Assembly (NCBI GenBank): GCA_021234155.1
Contig: JAJEKV010000004.1
Span: 30,167,305-30,231,304 of the forward strand
DNA: 64,000 bases
Origin: Isoetes taiwanensis
Lineage: Eukaryota > Streptophyta > Lycopodiopsida > Isoetales > Isoetaceae
Direction: 5' to 3'
The notes beneath the pieces are model-generated. The model searched no databases, was not told the origin of the DNA, and worked only from the letters and a program-made list of their open reading frames with translations. Shown piece by piece: positions 32,200-44,000 of this stretch; positions within the stretch are counted from its first letter, which is position 1; each line of letters opens with the position of its first letter. The translations under genes and the position numbers were made by a program.

Positions 32200-33030
32200 G
32201 AGACATCAGGAGTTCGTAAGCTCGTTCTCCACAATACACATAACAGTCCTATAGCGGGGCATGCAGGATATATGAAGACATATTTCAAGATCCGCTCCAG
32301 CTATTTTTGGCCAGGAATGAAGAAGCACATTGCTAGATACATTAAGCACTGCCAGATCTGTCAGCAAACGAAGGCTGAGCAAATGCGTATTCCAGGGGAA
32401 CTGCAACCCCTAGATGTCCCCAATGCAAAATGGGAAGTTATTACCATGGATTTCATCGTGGAACTTCCGTGCACCTTAAGAGGTTTTGATGCCTTAATGG
32501 TGGTGGTCGACAAACTTTCTAAGATGGCACACTTTCTGCCATGTCGTACCATGGACACTGCATTGGATACCGCCTTGTTGTTTACCAAGGAGGTATTTCG
32601 CCTTCATAGGATGCTCCGTACCATTATATCGGACCGGGATGCTAAGTTTGTTAGTGCATTCTGGAAAGATTTCTTTAGCACTATTCAAACGAAGCTTACC
32701 ATGAGCACAGCTTATCATCCGTAGACAGATGGTCAAACAGAGCATACCAATCGCATAATTGAAGATATGCTACATAATTACGTCTGGAACAAGCAATCTC
32801 AATGGGCAGATTACATCCATTTGGTGGAGTTTGCCTCACAGGAGTCCTCAAGGATGTCTCCTTTCATGATAAATTATGGCTATCAATGCCTCACTCTGGA
32901 CACGTGGCATAATCTAGTTTCCAAGGTGGAAGTTTCTCAGCAGGTGCTTACAGATATGCAGGCACTTGTGGAAGAAGTTAGGGCATATTTGTTAGCTGCA
33001 AGGGCTCGGCACAAGAGTCTTGCCGATTGA
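32200..33030 (+). pseudogene. Integrase (HHCC + DDE core)
   Basis: LVLHNTHNSPIAGHAGYMK with HCQICQQTK (about 32350-32372) is the HHCC zinc domain. MDFIVELP (first Asp), ISDRDAKFVSAFWKDF (second Asp) and TDGQTEHTNRIIEDML (Glu) form the DDE core. A TAG at 32722 replaces the Gln normally preceding TDGQTE, a CAG to TAG change. A further stop precedes the C-terminal domain. Confidence 0.95.
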
Positions 33031-33084
33031 CATCGAACACCACGAGAATTTCAGATTGGCGATTCCATTTGGCTAAAGTTCAAG

Positions 33085-33771
33085 GTGAAGCAATCCAAGC
33101 TTAAGATTGGCAATCATAAGAAGCTTGCACCTAGATGGGCGGGACCTTTTCAGATAACCGAAAGGATAGGTTCTCAGGCCTACCGATTGGATCTACCCGC
33201 ACATTTAAAGATCCATAAAGTTTTCCACATAAGTCTTCTCAAGAAGCATAATTCTGATCCAAAAGAGGTTCTTGACACACCAACACTTCTGGAGATGATC
33301 GAGGATCAGTTGGAGATTGTGCCTGAAGCTCTCCTTGATCGCGCATATAAGCAAACCCGTCGAACTCAAATCTTGCAATACTTGGTTAAGTGGAAACACT
33401 TACCCATAGAGGACGCAACATGGGTTCTTAAAGCGGATTTGGATAAGACTTACCTGGGCTTTATGAAAGAATGCCAGGGTCAAACCATTCAAGATGCGAT
33501 TATCTCCAATCCTAACGGCAAGCATTGTGTTATGGGTCCGACAGGGATCATTTTAGGGGTTGGTTTACTGCATCTTAGGTGGGGAACTGGGCATGTAGGC
33601 ATTCATGATAGGACGCATTCGTCCGCGGCTATAATAGGAATATGGCAATTCCTTACGCCGAGACGATATGCAAGCCTTAGGCATGATAGGATTCTTGCAT
33701 TCATATTTTTCATTTACTTTAAGGGGGTGGTCCCTTCAACCACACTACTTGAATCATTTTGTAAATACTAA
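33085..33771 (+). CDS. Integrase C-terminus with chromodomain
   Basis: An open frame beginning in the GPF/Y region (KLAPRWAGPFQITERIG, AYRLDLP, HKVFHISLLKKH) and continuing into a chromodomain at about 33310-33460 (VPEALLDRAY, LQYLVKWKHLPIEDATWV). Chromodomains of this type bind modified histone H3 and guide integration into heterochromatin. The last ~90 codons of the frame are probably not functional. This is the best preserved part of the polyprotein. Confidence 0.9.
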   Translation: MKQSKLKIGNHKKLAPRWAGPFQITERIGSQAYRLDLPAHLKIHKVFHISLLKKHNSDPKEVLDTPTLLEMIEDQLEIVPEALLDRAYKQTRRTQILQYLVKWKHLPIEDATWVLKADLDKTYLGFMKECQGQTIQDAIISNPNGKHCVMGPTGIILGVGLLHLRWGTGHVGIHDRTHSSAAIIGIWQFLTPRRYASLRHDRILAFIFFIYFKGVVPSTTLLESFCKY

Positions 33772-34032
33772 TGTATTTTACTTCTGCAGGCCAGTAGCGC
33801 ATACTGACAGACTGCGGAAGAATCTAGGCCTCAGCCTGGAGGCCAACTCTTGTATTTGAAGTTTTGTGTTATGAGTGCACTCTTAAGTATTGCTATCGTA
33901 TTTCTTGTGTTTGTTAAAGGACTTCCGTCTGGTGACAACTATATGTAATCTTCTGTTGATTTCAATAAGTAAGACTTATCTTTTGGTACATTCAATTCCT
34001 ACTACTCTAATGCTGAGGACAACATTAATCCA

Positions 34033-34044
34033 AAGGGGGGAGAA
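34033..34044 (+). promoter_or_regulatory. Polypurine tract of element 1
   Basis: AAAGGGGGGAGAA directly precedes the 3' LTR, where plus-strand DNA synthesis is primed. Confidence 0.85.
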
Positions 34045-34575
34045 TGTGACGTTTCAGGTATTTATATGGTATACGTATACATACCATGACACGTCACCAG
34101 TAATTAATTAAACCCTTAAGGGTCAATAGGGGATAACTTAGATTCATTTAAAATGGATTTTATTAGCTATGCTAATAAAACTAGGAGATAATTAACCCAA
34201 TTATGCTAATTAAGGTATAATTAGTCAAATGTTACCAATAAGGGAGTGCCACCTGGCCTAACTCGATTGGCCAAGTGGGACTTGCTAATTTGAGTGGAGA
34301 AATAGGGGTCCTACCTCCATTTTTGCCCCAAATTCGAATTGGAAGAGAGGAGGAGGAGCAGCTATCAGTTCTTGCCAGTTCTTGCCAACAGACCCCAGGT
34401 ATGGAGACCTACCGTGATGATGGCTCCAGCCAAGAGACTGGTTAGTCTCTAGATAGCTTCTATCTCCACTAACACTTCTTTGAATAGATGGAATGGTTTC
34501 TTATGTTGTTTTGGATGATGATGGATACTTAGATGGTGTTTATATTTATATTCTTTCTTTCTGCTCCCTCCGTGT
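34045..34575 (+). repeat. 3' LTR of element 1, truncated
   Basis: Starts TGTGACGTTTCAGG and matches the first ~530 bp of the 5' LTR, ending at CTCCCTCCGTGTA. There it changes abruptly into exon-like sequence on the opposite strand. The missing ~1 kb and the lack of a terminal CA indicate a deletion after insertion. Confidence 0.9.
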
Positions 34576-34920
34576 AGGACATCGCTGTCAATTCACTTCT
34601 TAGCTGGACGACAGTATCGCGTGCTTGTCTGCGCTCAAAGTCAGCCAGCCCAAAGCAGCCATCCAGTGGCCTAATGCGTTCTTCCAACGTCGAAATGCGT
34701 TCTTTTTCTTTCGCCAACTGTTTCTTGAGAATAGTTGCCGGTTGGGTGTCGCTTTGCATCTCCACCCCTGTCAGCTTGTACAACAAGCAACAGATAAGCA
34801 GGAATAGAGTAAGAGTGGCATGGATCCATTTGTTGGTTGAGTTTCCACGCCCATTTGTTGATGGTGATACTGGTGAGCGCAGTGATCTAGAACTCCGCAG
34901 TGCGGCCCAGGTCGTGTCAA
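34576..34920 (-). pseudogene. Stranded exon: membrane helix plus coiled coil
   Basis: On the minus strand one frame stays open for about 115 codons. It has a Ser/Arg-rich segment (ALRSSRSLRSPVSPS), a hydrophobic helix (LTLFLLICCLLYKL) and a charged coiled coil (KKQLAKEKERISTLEERI; ADFERRQARDTVVQLRSEL). Short cytosolic tail, single helix and stem coil is the layout of type II Golgi membrane proteins such as glycosyltransferases. I cannot name the family. The frame runs into the truncated LTR at 34575, so the gene was cut at that point. Confidence 0.5.
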
Positions 34921-35308
34921 AGGGATATAACGTTTAGAAAACCCAGCATAAAAGGCAAAGGTAGGATATGGCGAGACAGATCCAAGGCTAAGGTGAAATA
35001 AACACCCAGCAGAACGATGGCCATCATGATGGACGAAGGAAACAAAATTTAAAATGCCTTGGAGTGGAGCGGTTCAAGGTGTCGGGTTGCGCCTCCTCCC
35101 ATCTCCCTTCTATTTCTTTAGCCATTTTCTAATTTTGCAGACCCTTGATTTATAAAAATGGGAATTTAATCTATGGGCTTGGTTGGGCTGGTGTCCTAAA
35201 AACCATGACAATAATGTCTCTCACAAGCATCACAATTCACAAAACAGCGTCGGTGGAAAGAAGGCAAATATCTTAACTCTAAGTTCTGTAATCTAGGGTT
35301 TCGGCCCC
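34921..35308. promoter_or_regulatory. Upstream region of the PPR gene
   Basis: No protein seen. It presumably contains the promoter and 5' UTR of the PPR gene; the ATCTAGGGTTTCGGCCCC just before the ATG is a typical plant leader. It may be shared with the oppositely oriented exon at 34576-34920, in which case it would be a bidirectional promoter interval. Confidence 0.35.
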
Positions 35309-36751
35309 ATGGCTCGTCGCCGGGAGTCTCTATCCCATGGTCCTTTCAGGTATTACTGCTTAGATTAGACATTGCCTTTGCATTGATATTCGTTTGTTTA
35401 AAGTGGTTTAGTGATTTTACATAGGTCTTTTTTAGATTCTCGCAAAAGGGTATGGTTGGATGATGCACTCAATTATGCAGAACAAAATTTGGGTTCTCCT
35501 ATTTCTAAAGACTTTGCTTACCGCCTTGCGCATGAATGCACGAAACGGAGGGATCTGGAGCTTGGTAGAAGAGTGCAGTCTATAATAACCCAAAATAGAC
35601 TAGATTCAGTTTCTGTCTTGGCTGATCACCTGATTCGTCTTTTTGGCTCCTGTGGAAGCTTGGACGAAGCATATCAAGCATTCCTCAAAGTTCCTAAACC
35701 AAGTCAGTATACCTGGAATGCAATCATTGAGGCTCATGTCAAACATGGCAAATGCAAAGTTGCTCTTAGGCTGTATGATGACATGTGCCAAAAGGGTGGA
35801 AAACCAAACCTTTTTACCTTCCCAACTGTGTTAAAAGCTTGTGGCAATGTAGGTGCCATAGAAAAGGGCAGACTTCTGCATAAGCAGATAGTGCAGTGGG
35901 GACTTGAATCTGACCTTGTTGTTGGAAATACTCTTGTTGATATGTATGCTAAGTGTGGAAGTTTGGAAGAGGCGCGTAAAGTTTTTTCAAGAAAGTTACC
36001 TAACCGTGATGCAGTGACTTGGAGCACAATGATTGCAGGGTGTACCCAGCATGGAGAATGTCGCCTTGCATTGGAATGCTTTGAAAGCATGCAATGTACC
36101 GGGATTAAACCAGACAAGTTTACATTTTGCAGCATCTTGAAGGCATGTGGAAGCATAGGTGCCATTGAACAGGGCAAGAATATTCATAAGCAGTTTATTG
36201 ATAGTGGACTTCAATCTGATAGTTTTCTAGAAAACACCCTTATTGATATGTATGCGAATTGCGGCTACATGGCAGAATCAACTCGAGTTTTTAATGATTT
36301 GGCAAATCAAGATGTAATATCATGGGGCGCAATAATTGCTGGATATGCTCAGTTTGGCAAGCCTGGCTTGGCTTTCCATTGTTTTAAAGACATGCAGAGA
36401 AATGGCATTAAACCAGATGAGATAACATACAATGGTCTTCTTACTGCATTGAGTCGAGCTGGTTTGGTGGAGGAAGGTCTTCTGTTTTTCAAATCCATGA
36501 GTTTAAGACCTAATGTGGTCCATGTTACTTGTGTTGTCGATCTTCTTGGGCGTGCAGGGTTTTTCAAAGAAATTGAAGATTTACTTGAGGATAATATAGA
36601 ATTTGATATTCCTTTATGGAAGAGCCTGCTCAGTACTTGCAGAATGCATGGTAACATAGAGCTTGGGAGACGATGCTACAATGAAATTATAAATTTGGAT
36701 CGTCGTTGCCCTGCAGCCTATTGCCTAATGTCAGACATTTATGCAGGATGA
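35309..36751 (+). CDS. PLS-class pentatricopeptide repeat (PPR) protein
   Basis: Two exons: 35309-35349 (MARRRESLSHGPF, ending CAG|GTATTA) and 35425-36751 (after TTACATAG), giving 455 residues. I chose the ATG at 35309 because its reading frame is restored by this 75 bp intron and it follows a good plant leader. The alternative is a non-ATG start in the intron. Repeats include PKPSQYTWNAIIEAHVKHGK, LVDMYAKCGSLEEARKVFSR, DAVTWSTMIAGCTQHGECRL, GIKPDKFTFCSILKACGS, DVISWGAIIAGYAQFGKPGL and an E1-like LWKSLLSTCRMHGNIELGRR. PLS-class PPR proteins bind organellar RNA and commonly guide C-to-U editing in mitochondria or chloroplasts. It stops inside the E region (DIYAG), without E+ or DYW, so it would need a partner for deaminase activity or be recently truncated. 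No internal stops; the best intact gene in the window. Confidence 0.9.
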
Positions 36752-37488
36752 ATTTTGAAACTGTGATTCTTGAAAGCTTGTATCCTTCAAGGATGTACTT
36801 TGAAGCCTCTGATTGGGAATAAAACTCATGTATAAGTTGGATTGTGCTCAGGACACATTGTACGAGGTAAACAAGCCTGTCAAAGCCAATAGATAAGACA
36901 CGACTCTGCAGATCAGGAGCAAATCTGTAAGTAAAAATTGCCATGCAAGTGCTAAGTATTTATGTACGCGACCATACAAGTGCTGACATTGCATTGTTTA
37001 TTCTGTTCCATAGCTTGCCAATTATGGGGAGAATGAGGCTGTAATACACTAAACAGAAGAATTCCGTTGGTGTAGCCAAGGATGATGGAAAGAGAACACA
37101 AAGAGAAGATTTGTGGAACTTGAAGAAGGAACTTAGTGGTGTCCATAATTTCATTTTTTATAATATGCTTTGCTATGAGCATAATCTCTGGTTAATCCAC
37201 TTTTCATCGCCATAAATTGCGCTTCCCCTACCGATCCTCGATCCTCGCTTCTACTGAAACTACATCAATCATGCTTTTGAATCAGTTTTCCTTCAACAAA
37301 TCAAATTCTTAATTCTTTTTTGTAAATTCAAAATTAATTGATTCAACCTAAAAGCTTGCCGATGAGGAACAATGAATCAAGTTGCTGACGCAACAGACGG
37401 TTGCCCTCTAAACTGTAGTGAAATCTTAGGTCTAGCTTGTGAATGCGGTGGAATTATGAAAATGATAAAAATTTACAGCATGTCCTAA
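36752..37488. other. Downstream of PPR gene; probable 3' UTR and spacer
   Basis: No protein recognised. Minus-strand frames at 36687-37182 have no motif. The sequence may include the 3' UTR of the PPR gene. I checked for a continuation of the PPR E domain (IYAAAGRW-type) and did not find it. Confidence 0.4.
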
Positions 37489-37602
37489 CATCCTTATGGT
37501 CCAAACGGTTACATTCTTACACTCACTTCATCAAAAGCTTGGCATGTATAACATCCTTATGGTCCAAACGGTTACATTCTTACACCCACTTCTTCAAAAG
37601 CA
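37489..37602 (+). repeat. Tandem duplication, ~57 bp unit
   Basis: AACATCCTTATGGTCCAAAC, GGTTACATTCTTACAC occurs twice in a row (from about 37489 and 37549) with very few differences. Followed by (AGAAT)n near 37606-37622. Confidence 0.9.
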
Positions 37603-37729
37603 AGAAGAATAGAATAGAATAGAAGGTGGTACAAGCGACAAAGGAAAATTTGCTTTAGCTCTTCAATGGCTCACCAAATATTAATTAAAGCTTATCCGTA
37701 TATGTACAAGAGGTTGCACACTTTTTCTT

Positions 37730-38080
37730 TATTGAGCTTAATTCTTTCATCTTGCACTTATGGCTTAGAATTGAATTGAATTGCACTTATGGCTTAGAAA
37801 TGTGCAACAATTTGAAGCCTCTTTCCTGTATACCATGAGTGATTGTAACATCACCTAACTCCCATCTTGAATCGATTGTTATGATATGGTACCACCAATA
37901 AGACATACCATAGGAACATTTTCTAGAGCCGGAGCTTAATTCTTTCATCTTGCACTTATGGCATAGAAACGTGTCAACAATTTGAAGCCTCTTTCTTTTA
38001 TACAATACCACTAGGAGTGATTGCAATGTCACCAAACTCCCATCTTGAATCGATTATTATGATATGGTAACAAACAATAG
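37730..38080 (+). repeat. Tandem duplication, ~185 bp unit
   Basis: GAGCTTAATTCTTTCATCTT, GCACTTATGGC, CAACAATTTGAAGCCTCTTT, ACTCCCATCTTGAATCGATT and TATGATATGGTA occur in the same order in 37733-37895 and 37930-38072. Non-coding. Confidence 0.85.
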
Positions 38081-39365
38081 TTTTAAAGTTAGCTTCTCAT
38101 AACATAGCTAGTTAATCTAGAAGCTTGTAGATTGAAGATTGCGTTGTACTTATCGAAGCTGCCTTTGAAGGATTTTGATGATATAAAATTCACTTATAAC
38201 AGTCATGGACAATAAAATCTGTGGAAGGAAAGATGTGTTCACATATGGAAACTCAATATTGTGCAGTCATCTATGGGAGCCCTCATTACGGCCAGTGAAG
38301 TATGCTTGGGGGTGGAAGCATCAGCTTCCAGTCTAGGATATATAGGCTGCAGGTTATCCCCGTGTAATTTTAGAGGTGTAGTTAAAGTCCATCATATGGA
38401 GGAATGGAAGATGGTATATTTGTGGACGGAGGAAGTATACCATGGGTAGTCCTTTGCATGTATGATTTGATAACACAACGGAAAGGAGAGGCTTTTAGAG
38501 GCTTTTCAAGTGTTAGAAAAGCAAGAGTTCTTTATAAACAAAAAGGCAAGTGAAGTATGAATAAACAAATGCAAGGACACAATGTAGGCACCCAATGCCT
38601 AGCAATTGAGGGCGTGTTGAAGAAGGGCAACATCAATAAATGAGATTCTCAAGGTAAACAATCATGTTGGCTGTGTTATATGCCTGGAATGTGCAACAGG
38701 GGTAGTAATTCCTTGATCTTGGGCACTTCATGGTACTGTGTGCTCTAATTTGTTCTTATAGTTTTCAAAGATTTGAGCTAGCTCGACAAATAACCGAGTA
38801 TAAAATGGCTATTTGACTCAAGATATGCATGTTGGGCTCCATGCTCCATGTTATCTTGTTTTATCCTGAATTGTGTACTACGATTTTTGCATTCTCGCTC
38901 AAATGGCTAGATGGCTTCTTCAAGTACCATGATTGATATAGGCCACATATGTGAATTAATAGCGCACCACATCAAGCTTTTTACATCAAATCCCCGTGGA
39001 AGAACAAGAATAGAAAAATTAAGAAGACCAAAATCTAGTCCTATATGTAGCTTGTCTTAGATTTGCAAAGGACAAACATGATTGGAAGCTCATCAACCTC
39101 TATTTCTACAATACATAAATGAGTAATAAATCAAACATTGGAGGCAATACTGCAAATATCCCATTCAATCAGAGTTTACTTTTTGTTTAGGAAAAAGACT
39201 AGTGAGCATCCAGTGGTTTTTAAAATGAGAAAGCCTAGGAAATAGTCCAATGGAAATAATGCTATATGTTTTTGACCCAATTGCAAGTAGAAATTATCAA
39301 TATTTACTTACGTTTATTTAATTATTGCCTATCTATCTTAAAATCATGGATGATGTGCCAACAGC
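38081..39365. other. Intergenic, nothing recognised
   Basis: AT-rich. No open frame with a recognisable motif and no terminal repeats. A 62-codon frame at 38261-38449 has no supporting features. Confidence 0.5.
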
Positions 39366-39653
39366 TTGGCAACACATGTTTGTTGCAGTATGCATACTAA
39401 GCAAACATTAATTATTTTGAGAATTTCAAAATTCCATTTGAGCACGAAATACGTCGCACGCTACCAACACGGTGCAAAATATGGTTGGACTGAAGTATGG
39501 TGTTTTCTTCCAGAAATTACGCCAGAAAATTATAGCATGTGTGAAATTGCATTCAAAGGGTCTTTCCCAAGCTCTTACTTGACTAAAAGCGAATGGAAAA
39601 AAGATGCTAAAATGATTGTGAGGATCGCGATAGCGAAACTTTTTGGCAATTAA
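39366..39653 (+). CDS. Small hypothetical ORF
   Basis: 95 codons from ATG at 39366 to TAA at 39653. The C-terminal two thirds (KYGWTEVWCFLPEITPENYS, then FPSSYLTKSEWKKDAKMIVR) has balanced, protein-like composition with several Trp residues, unlike the AT-rich chance frames nearby. No family recognised. It could be an exon or a fragment of a larger decayed gene. Confidence 0.3.
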   Translation: MATHVCCSMHTKQTLIILRISKFHLSTKYVARYQHGAKYGWTEVWCFLPEITPENYSMCEIAFKGSFPSSYLTKSEWKKDAKMIVRIAIAKLFGN

Positions 39654-39756
39654 AGAGTAATTTGGCTAATGCTTCAAGAAATTAAATAAGGACAAAACTC
39701 ACAAAATAACATTTACTGGACTATTACAAGTCAATTTTTATATTAACAACATGCTG

Positions 39757-39776
39757 AAAAAGATCGCCACGGCGAT
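39757..39776. repeat. Small palindrome AGATCGCCACGGCGATCT
   Basis: AGATCGCC and GGCGATCT form a perfect 8 bp inverted repeat around a 2 nt loop in AT-rich DNA. It lies about 120 bp beyond the stop of the methylase-like pseudogene and might act as a transcript-end hairpin, or may be chance. Confidence 0.4.
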
Positions 39777-39897
39777 CTTCTCGACAACAGAACATAGATG
39801 TCAATAACAAAAGACATACAAACATTGAGTATTCAAGATGGCCATTCCTATTCATCATTTATTGAATCATGTACACAAGATCACCTGCGCGATGATA

Positions 39898-41093
39898 TCA
39901 TTGAGTTTCTGATACAGATTCAGGTGTCACACCAAGTTCTTTAGCTATCCGCAGAACATACTCTCTCCCAATTTCTATAGCCTGAGAGGTGTCCATCTCT
40001 GAATAGCCCCTCACTTCTGGCACTCCAATTTCCATGGCCTGTGCGATTTTCTGCACATGTTCGATTACAGGGACTGGTTCTGTGTCGCTGGGGACTTCAG
40101 ATCCAAGCAATTCCTGTTCTAGCTCATTTGAGAACTTAGTAGAATGAAATATTTTTATTTTTTTGCAGGAAATGTCGTGCTCCTAGGTTCCACCCTCTTC
40201 GACCTCTTTGTTTTCAATATCATCAGAGCCCATATTCAAATGTACCTCCCGTTGTAACCATGGGTAATGCACAATCAAGAAACTGATTAAGATCCTCAAG
40301 CTTTTGAAAAGTAGGTTCTAAGGTCTTAATACCTTTCTCAGTGGACTCCAATAGTCTTTTCGTCTCTTGCATCATTTTCTCATAGCTCTTTTCATCCAGC
40401 CTTGGGTAATCCTCACCCTCTTGTACATTCTCTTCCTCTGCTTTCTCTTCTTCTGAGATACCAGTTGCCATTTTCTCTCGCATTTCAAGGAAAGATCTAA
40501 GAAATCTGCATACTTTATCGTCTTTCTCGAATGCCACACTCCGCAACCGTCTTGAAGTTGTGCCAGCAGAAAAGAAGTCTAGGACGCAACCGTCTTGAGG
40601 CACCAACTGAGCAATAATGTGATATGCGTATGATGTTTTTAACTGGCATTTCAAGATATGGTCTCCATCCATTGCAGCCCAACTGTATTTCGGCTTACTT
40701 GTGAAGTAGGTTTGGTATTTCTTTTTTATTTTTTCATCTTCATCCGCATTTCCAGTCAGTGGCATGGGCAGCAGGGGGATGCTTTTCGGAGTGTTGTTCA
40801 ACTGGTTGAGGCATAGTTCTAATTCATGTTGCATTGGCAGAACACGTGCATCGCTCATGTTGATACACATGCGAGTGATGTAATATTGATATTCCTTCAC
40901 CTTCTTTTTGCTCATCTACCCGTGCTCGCCATATGTGCCTATGGAAATATGCGAACCCCCCTGAATTTGGTTCTGACGGTACAAACAGTTCGGCAAGCTC
41001 ACAGAGCGCATTAGTATAACCAAATGATAAACCTTTGTTGTTGTTATGTTGCCTATCCTTGTAAACAGCTCCAAGTATCTCTTGCATTCTCAT
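39898..41093 (-). pseudogene. Pseudogene resembling an N4/N6-type DNA methylase
   Basis: Minus strand, three blocks in different frames: 40824-41093 (LSFGYTNALCELAELFVPSE and GGFAYFHRHIWRAR), 40223-40915 (VKEYQYYITRMCINMSDARV and so on) and 39898-40211 (ends LGVTPESVSETQ). The middle block contains LKTSYAYHIIAQLVPQDGCV, LDFFSAGTT and VAFEKDDKVCRFLRSFLEM. This fits the C-terminal motif I region of beta-class amino-methyltransferases (VLDPFxGSGTT...GIExD), with Phe-Phe-Ser-Ala in place of DPFxGS and about eight residues lost after GTT. The rest is acidic/coiled (EEEKAEEENVQEGEDYPRLD). Two frameshifts and a TAG near 40183 make it non-functional as read. I did not find motif IV (DPPY/SPPF), which should lie further upstream. 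Family call is moderate inference. Confidence 0.45.
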
Positions 41094-44000
41094 ACTTTGG
41101 TTATACCACGTAAATCAATAAAGGCCAGTGTTGCATTCTCATAAACGCTAACAGACATAGGAGTACCCTCTTTCGTGACCAGATGAACAATATTAACTAG
41201 AGATGTCCACGACATTCACCGTCAATTTCAATTATATATGATTCATATGTCTAAGCATCAGCATGTGCTGCATGGACATTCACTCAAGAAATTTTGAAGG
41301 TCCAAGAACAAGCTCCACGATATGAAACAAGAAGAATCAGAAAAATCTATGGTGGAATTTTCGAGAAATAATTCCTTAAAGTTTGAAGTTCAGAAGTTCT
41401 TTATGGACCACTTGGGTTTCTCGAGGGTTAAAATGTTGAAAATTCATAGTACTACTCCACTTTTTGATGGGTCTCTCAAGGACTGACATTATGATTTTCT
41501 CGTTGATACATCAAATTTTTATGAAATCACATGAAATAAGAAAAACGAGTAGTTTTTATAGGTTATTATATTCATAGAAAATTAATGTTACTTTGAAATT
41601 TATTCTATGTTGAGCGTCACGAGATCATATCATTTCATTGAAACTATAAAATTAAGTGTATTTCAAGGTGCGATTGTGCTAAACTTGTGAAGAACTTTAT
41701 TTTACTATGGAATATGGTGGTATAACTTTGGGTTAATCTTACAATTTAGATGTCATATTTAAAATCTTATAAGTATCACAGAGATTAGTCCCTAATATAG
41801 AAAAGGGATTGAGGGACCCATACGGGTTGATGAACCCAAACAGATCCCTAAGACAACTCTAGTGATAATACTATTAATAAGAGGAGAAGTGCACATACTA
41901 TTAATTAGCTAATCATTTCTGAATTCATAGCATATAATATGTGTGAAAGATAGGGATGCAAAGTGTATGTATGATAAGGAGATACTCATATGAGAATCAT
42001 AATGGGAAGAGCATACCCCCAAACAAGTCACATCTCAAAATCCATCATATACTATCTAAATGCCCTTTGATTCTTGGTTTTGATCTGAAGTAAAAAGAAC
42101 AATTTACATTGACAAAACCTTTGAAAAGCATCATGATTTGAGGCGTTCAGTGATCAGAAGTAAAAAAAACAATTCACATTGATAAACCCTTTGAAAAGCA
42201 TCATGATTTGAGACAACCAATCATATGCATCTCGTCAGACTCACCTCACATTATTAATAATACAGCAAAGAATAATCAAAGAATCAAATACATGGGTTTG
42301 TGAATGGAAGACTTTTGAGCTTTATGTGGCCATCTACTAAATCCAAATTCTCTGCATCTTTTTTTTTTTTAAGTGTTAATCCAACTTTGAGTTCTTCCAA
42401 TGCTTCTCTTATTGTTAGCTATCATTGACTTACTTGCAACAAAGCTTTCTCCTTCAGACAATCAATGAACTTCTTGAACAATTTGAAAAGACATGCAAGC
42501 AGGTCAATTACACTCGCGACGACGATGGCACAATGATAGAAGCATCCAACATGTCTTTATAAGCCAAGAATACCCTATTCAACATTTAGCAAGGAGCTTA
42601 AGCAGCTATTACCATCTTCGTTCTAGATCCACAACACAACGATACCTGTGGAAAGAAATCATAATATGAGCATGCTTAATGCATCAATGCTTTTACATAA
42701 TCAAGGCCTTGTAAGAAATACCTTCCAAATATCAAGAAACAACCTTTGCCCGTTTATATCTGCTGCATCCAGCCATCAAATGAATATTTTTGGAAATTTT
42801 GAGAGGGACGATCTGCAAGTCATAACGTATATTTCCACTATCTCAAACACAAAGAGAGTTACGGCTTTAGGAATTTACACTGTGCATGTGCATCCTTTCT
42901 CAAGATGGTTTATATCCAATCCGACTGCAAGATTCATGCATAGCTTCTGTTAAAACATATTGAACACACATTAGATGTCATCCAAAGCACATATCGCCAA
43001 ACCAGCATAACCATTTCTCTCTTTGTCGTATACCTTCTAGTTTCGAAATGCAAGATGGGCATGCAAAGATCTTACAAAATGATGCCCAACCTTTTAATCT
43101 TCTGCACTGCTTTTGGAGCAAGTTGCAAACAACTAATGCACAGAACGACTTACTCAATGTATACACTATGAAATTTGCAGTGTTAAAAACAAGCAACCAG
43201 TGAATGAATTTGAATGAAGAGAATTCACGCCTGCATAAGATGCATATATGATATTGATGTATAGCAGAAATGATCAAATACAATGAGTTGCTTGGAGTTC
43301 TGCTCCATAACTTCAGCAATATATCTCCAGATGTAAACAACAAGCCCAGAGTTGTACGTCTCCAAAAAACAGGATTGAATTGAATAGGTTTAATCTTTTT
43401 ATGCACAGGAATACGGTCTTTATACATTGAGCATTGGCCTACAAAGAAAAAGTTATGTTCTCTTAGTCGGGTTGATGATTATTTTGAAAGGCAGGAGTTC
43501 AGATTTCTTCAATAAGTGTGGATTGGGCTGTATCCTTAATGACCTGTGGCATCAATCATGTCAACATTTGTTGTAATTACTATAAAGAATCTTGATGAGA
43601 AGAGCAAAGAAATACCTTGGTTAAACAATTTTCATGAATCTTCTGTGGAAGAACAAACTGCATACAAGAAAACAACATTACATGTAATCCCAAACTCCAT
43701 GCGCCTTCAATACATGTGATTCTGGCCAATTTAGGGCAAACAAAAACCAAATTTAAACTTGAAACATCCATGTGCCTGCTTGTTGGGAAATAACCCAGCT
43801 CCTGGCGATGTTTCTGTCCCTGCTTGTTGGAAATAACCCAACTTCTAGTGACATTCTTAAATGCATCAACCAAGAAGATGGAGAATTTAGGGATACCATG
43901 CATATGATATAATCAAATGCATAGTATGGAAGTAAATGGGTTGATGTAACGAAGTGCATAAAGTCTTCAGTTTTGTTTGATGCTTGTGATGATTTAAGCT

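Noticed and set aside
42978-43427. 149-codon minus-strand ORF
   Set aside because: Composition and lack of motifs or splice context suggest chance in an AT-rich strand.
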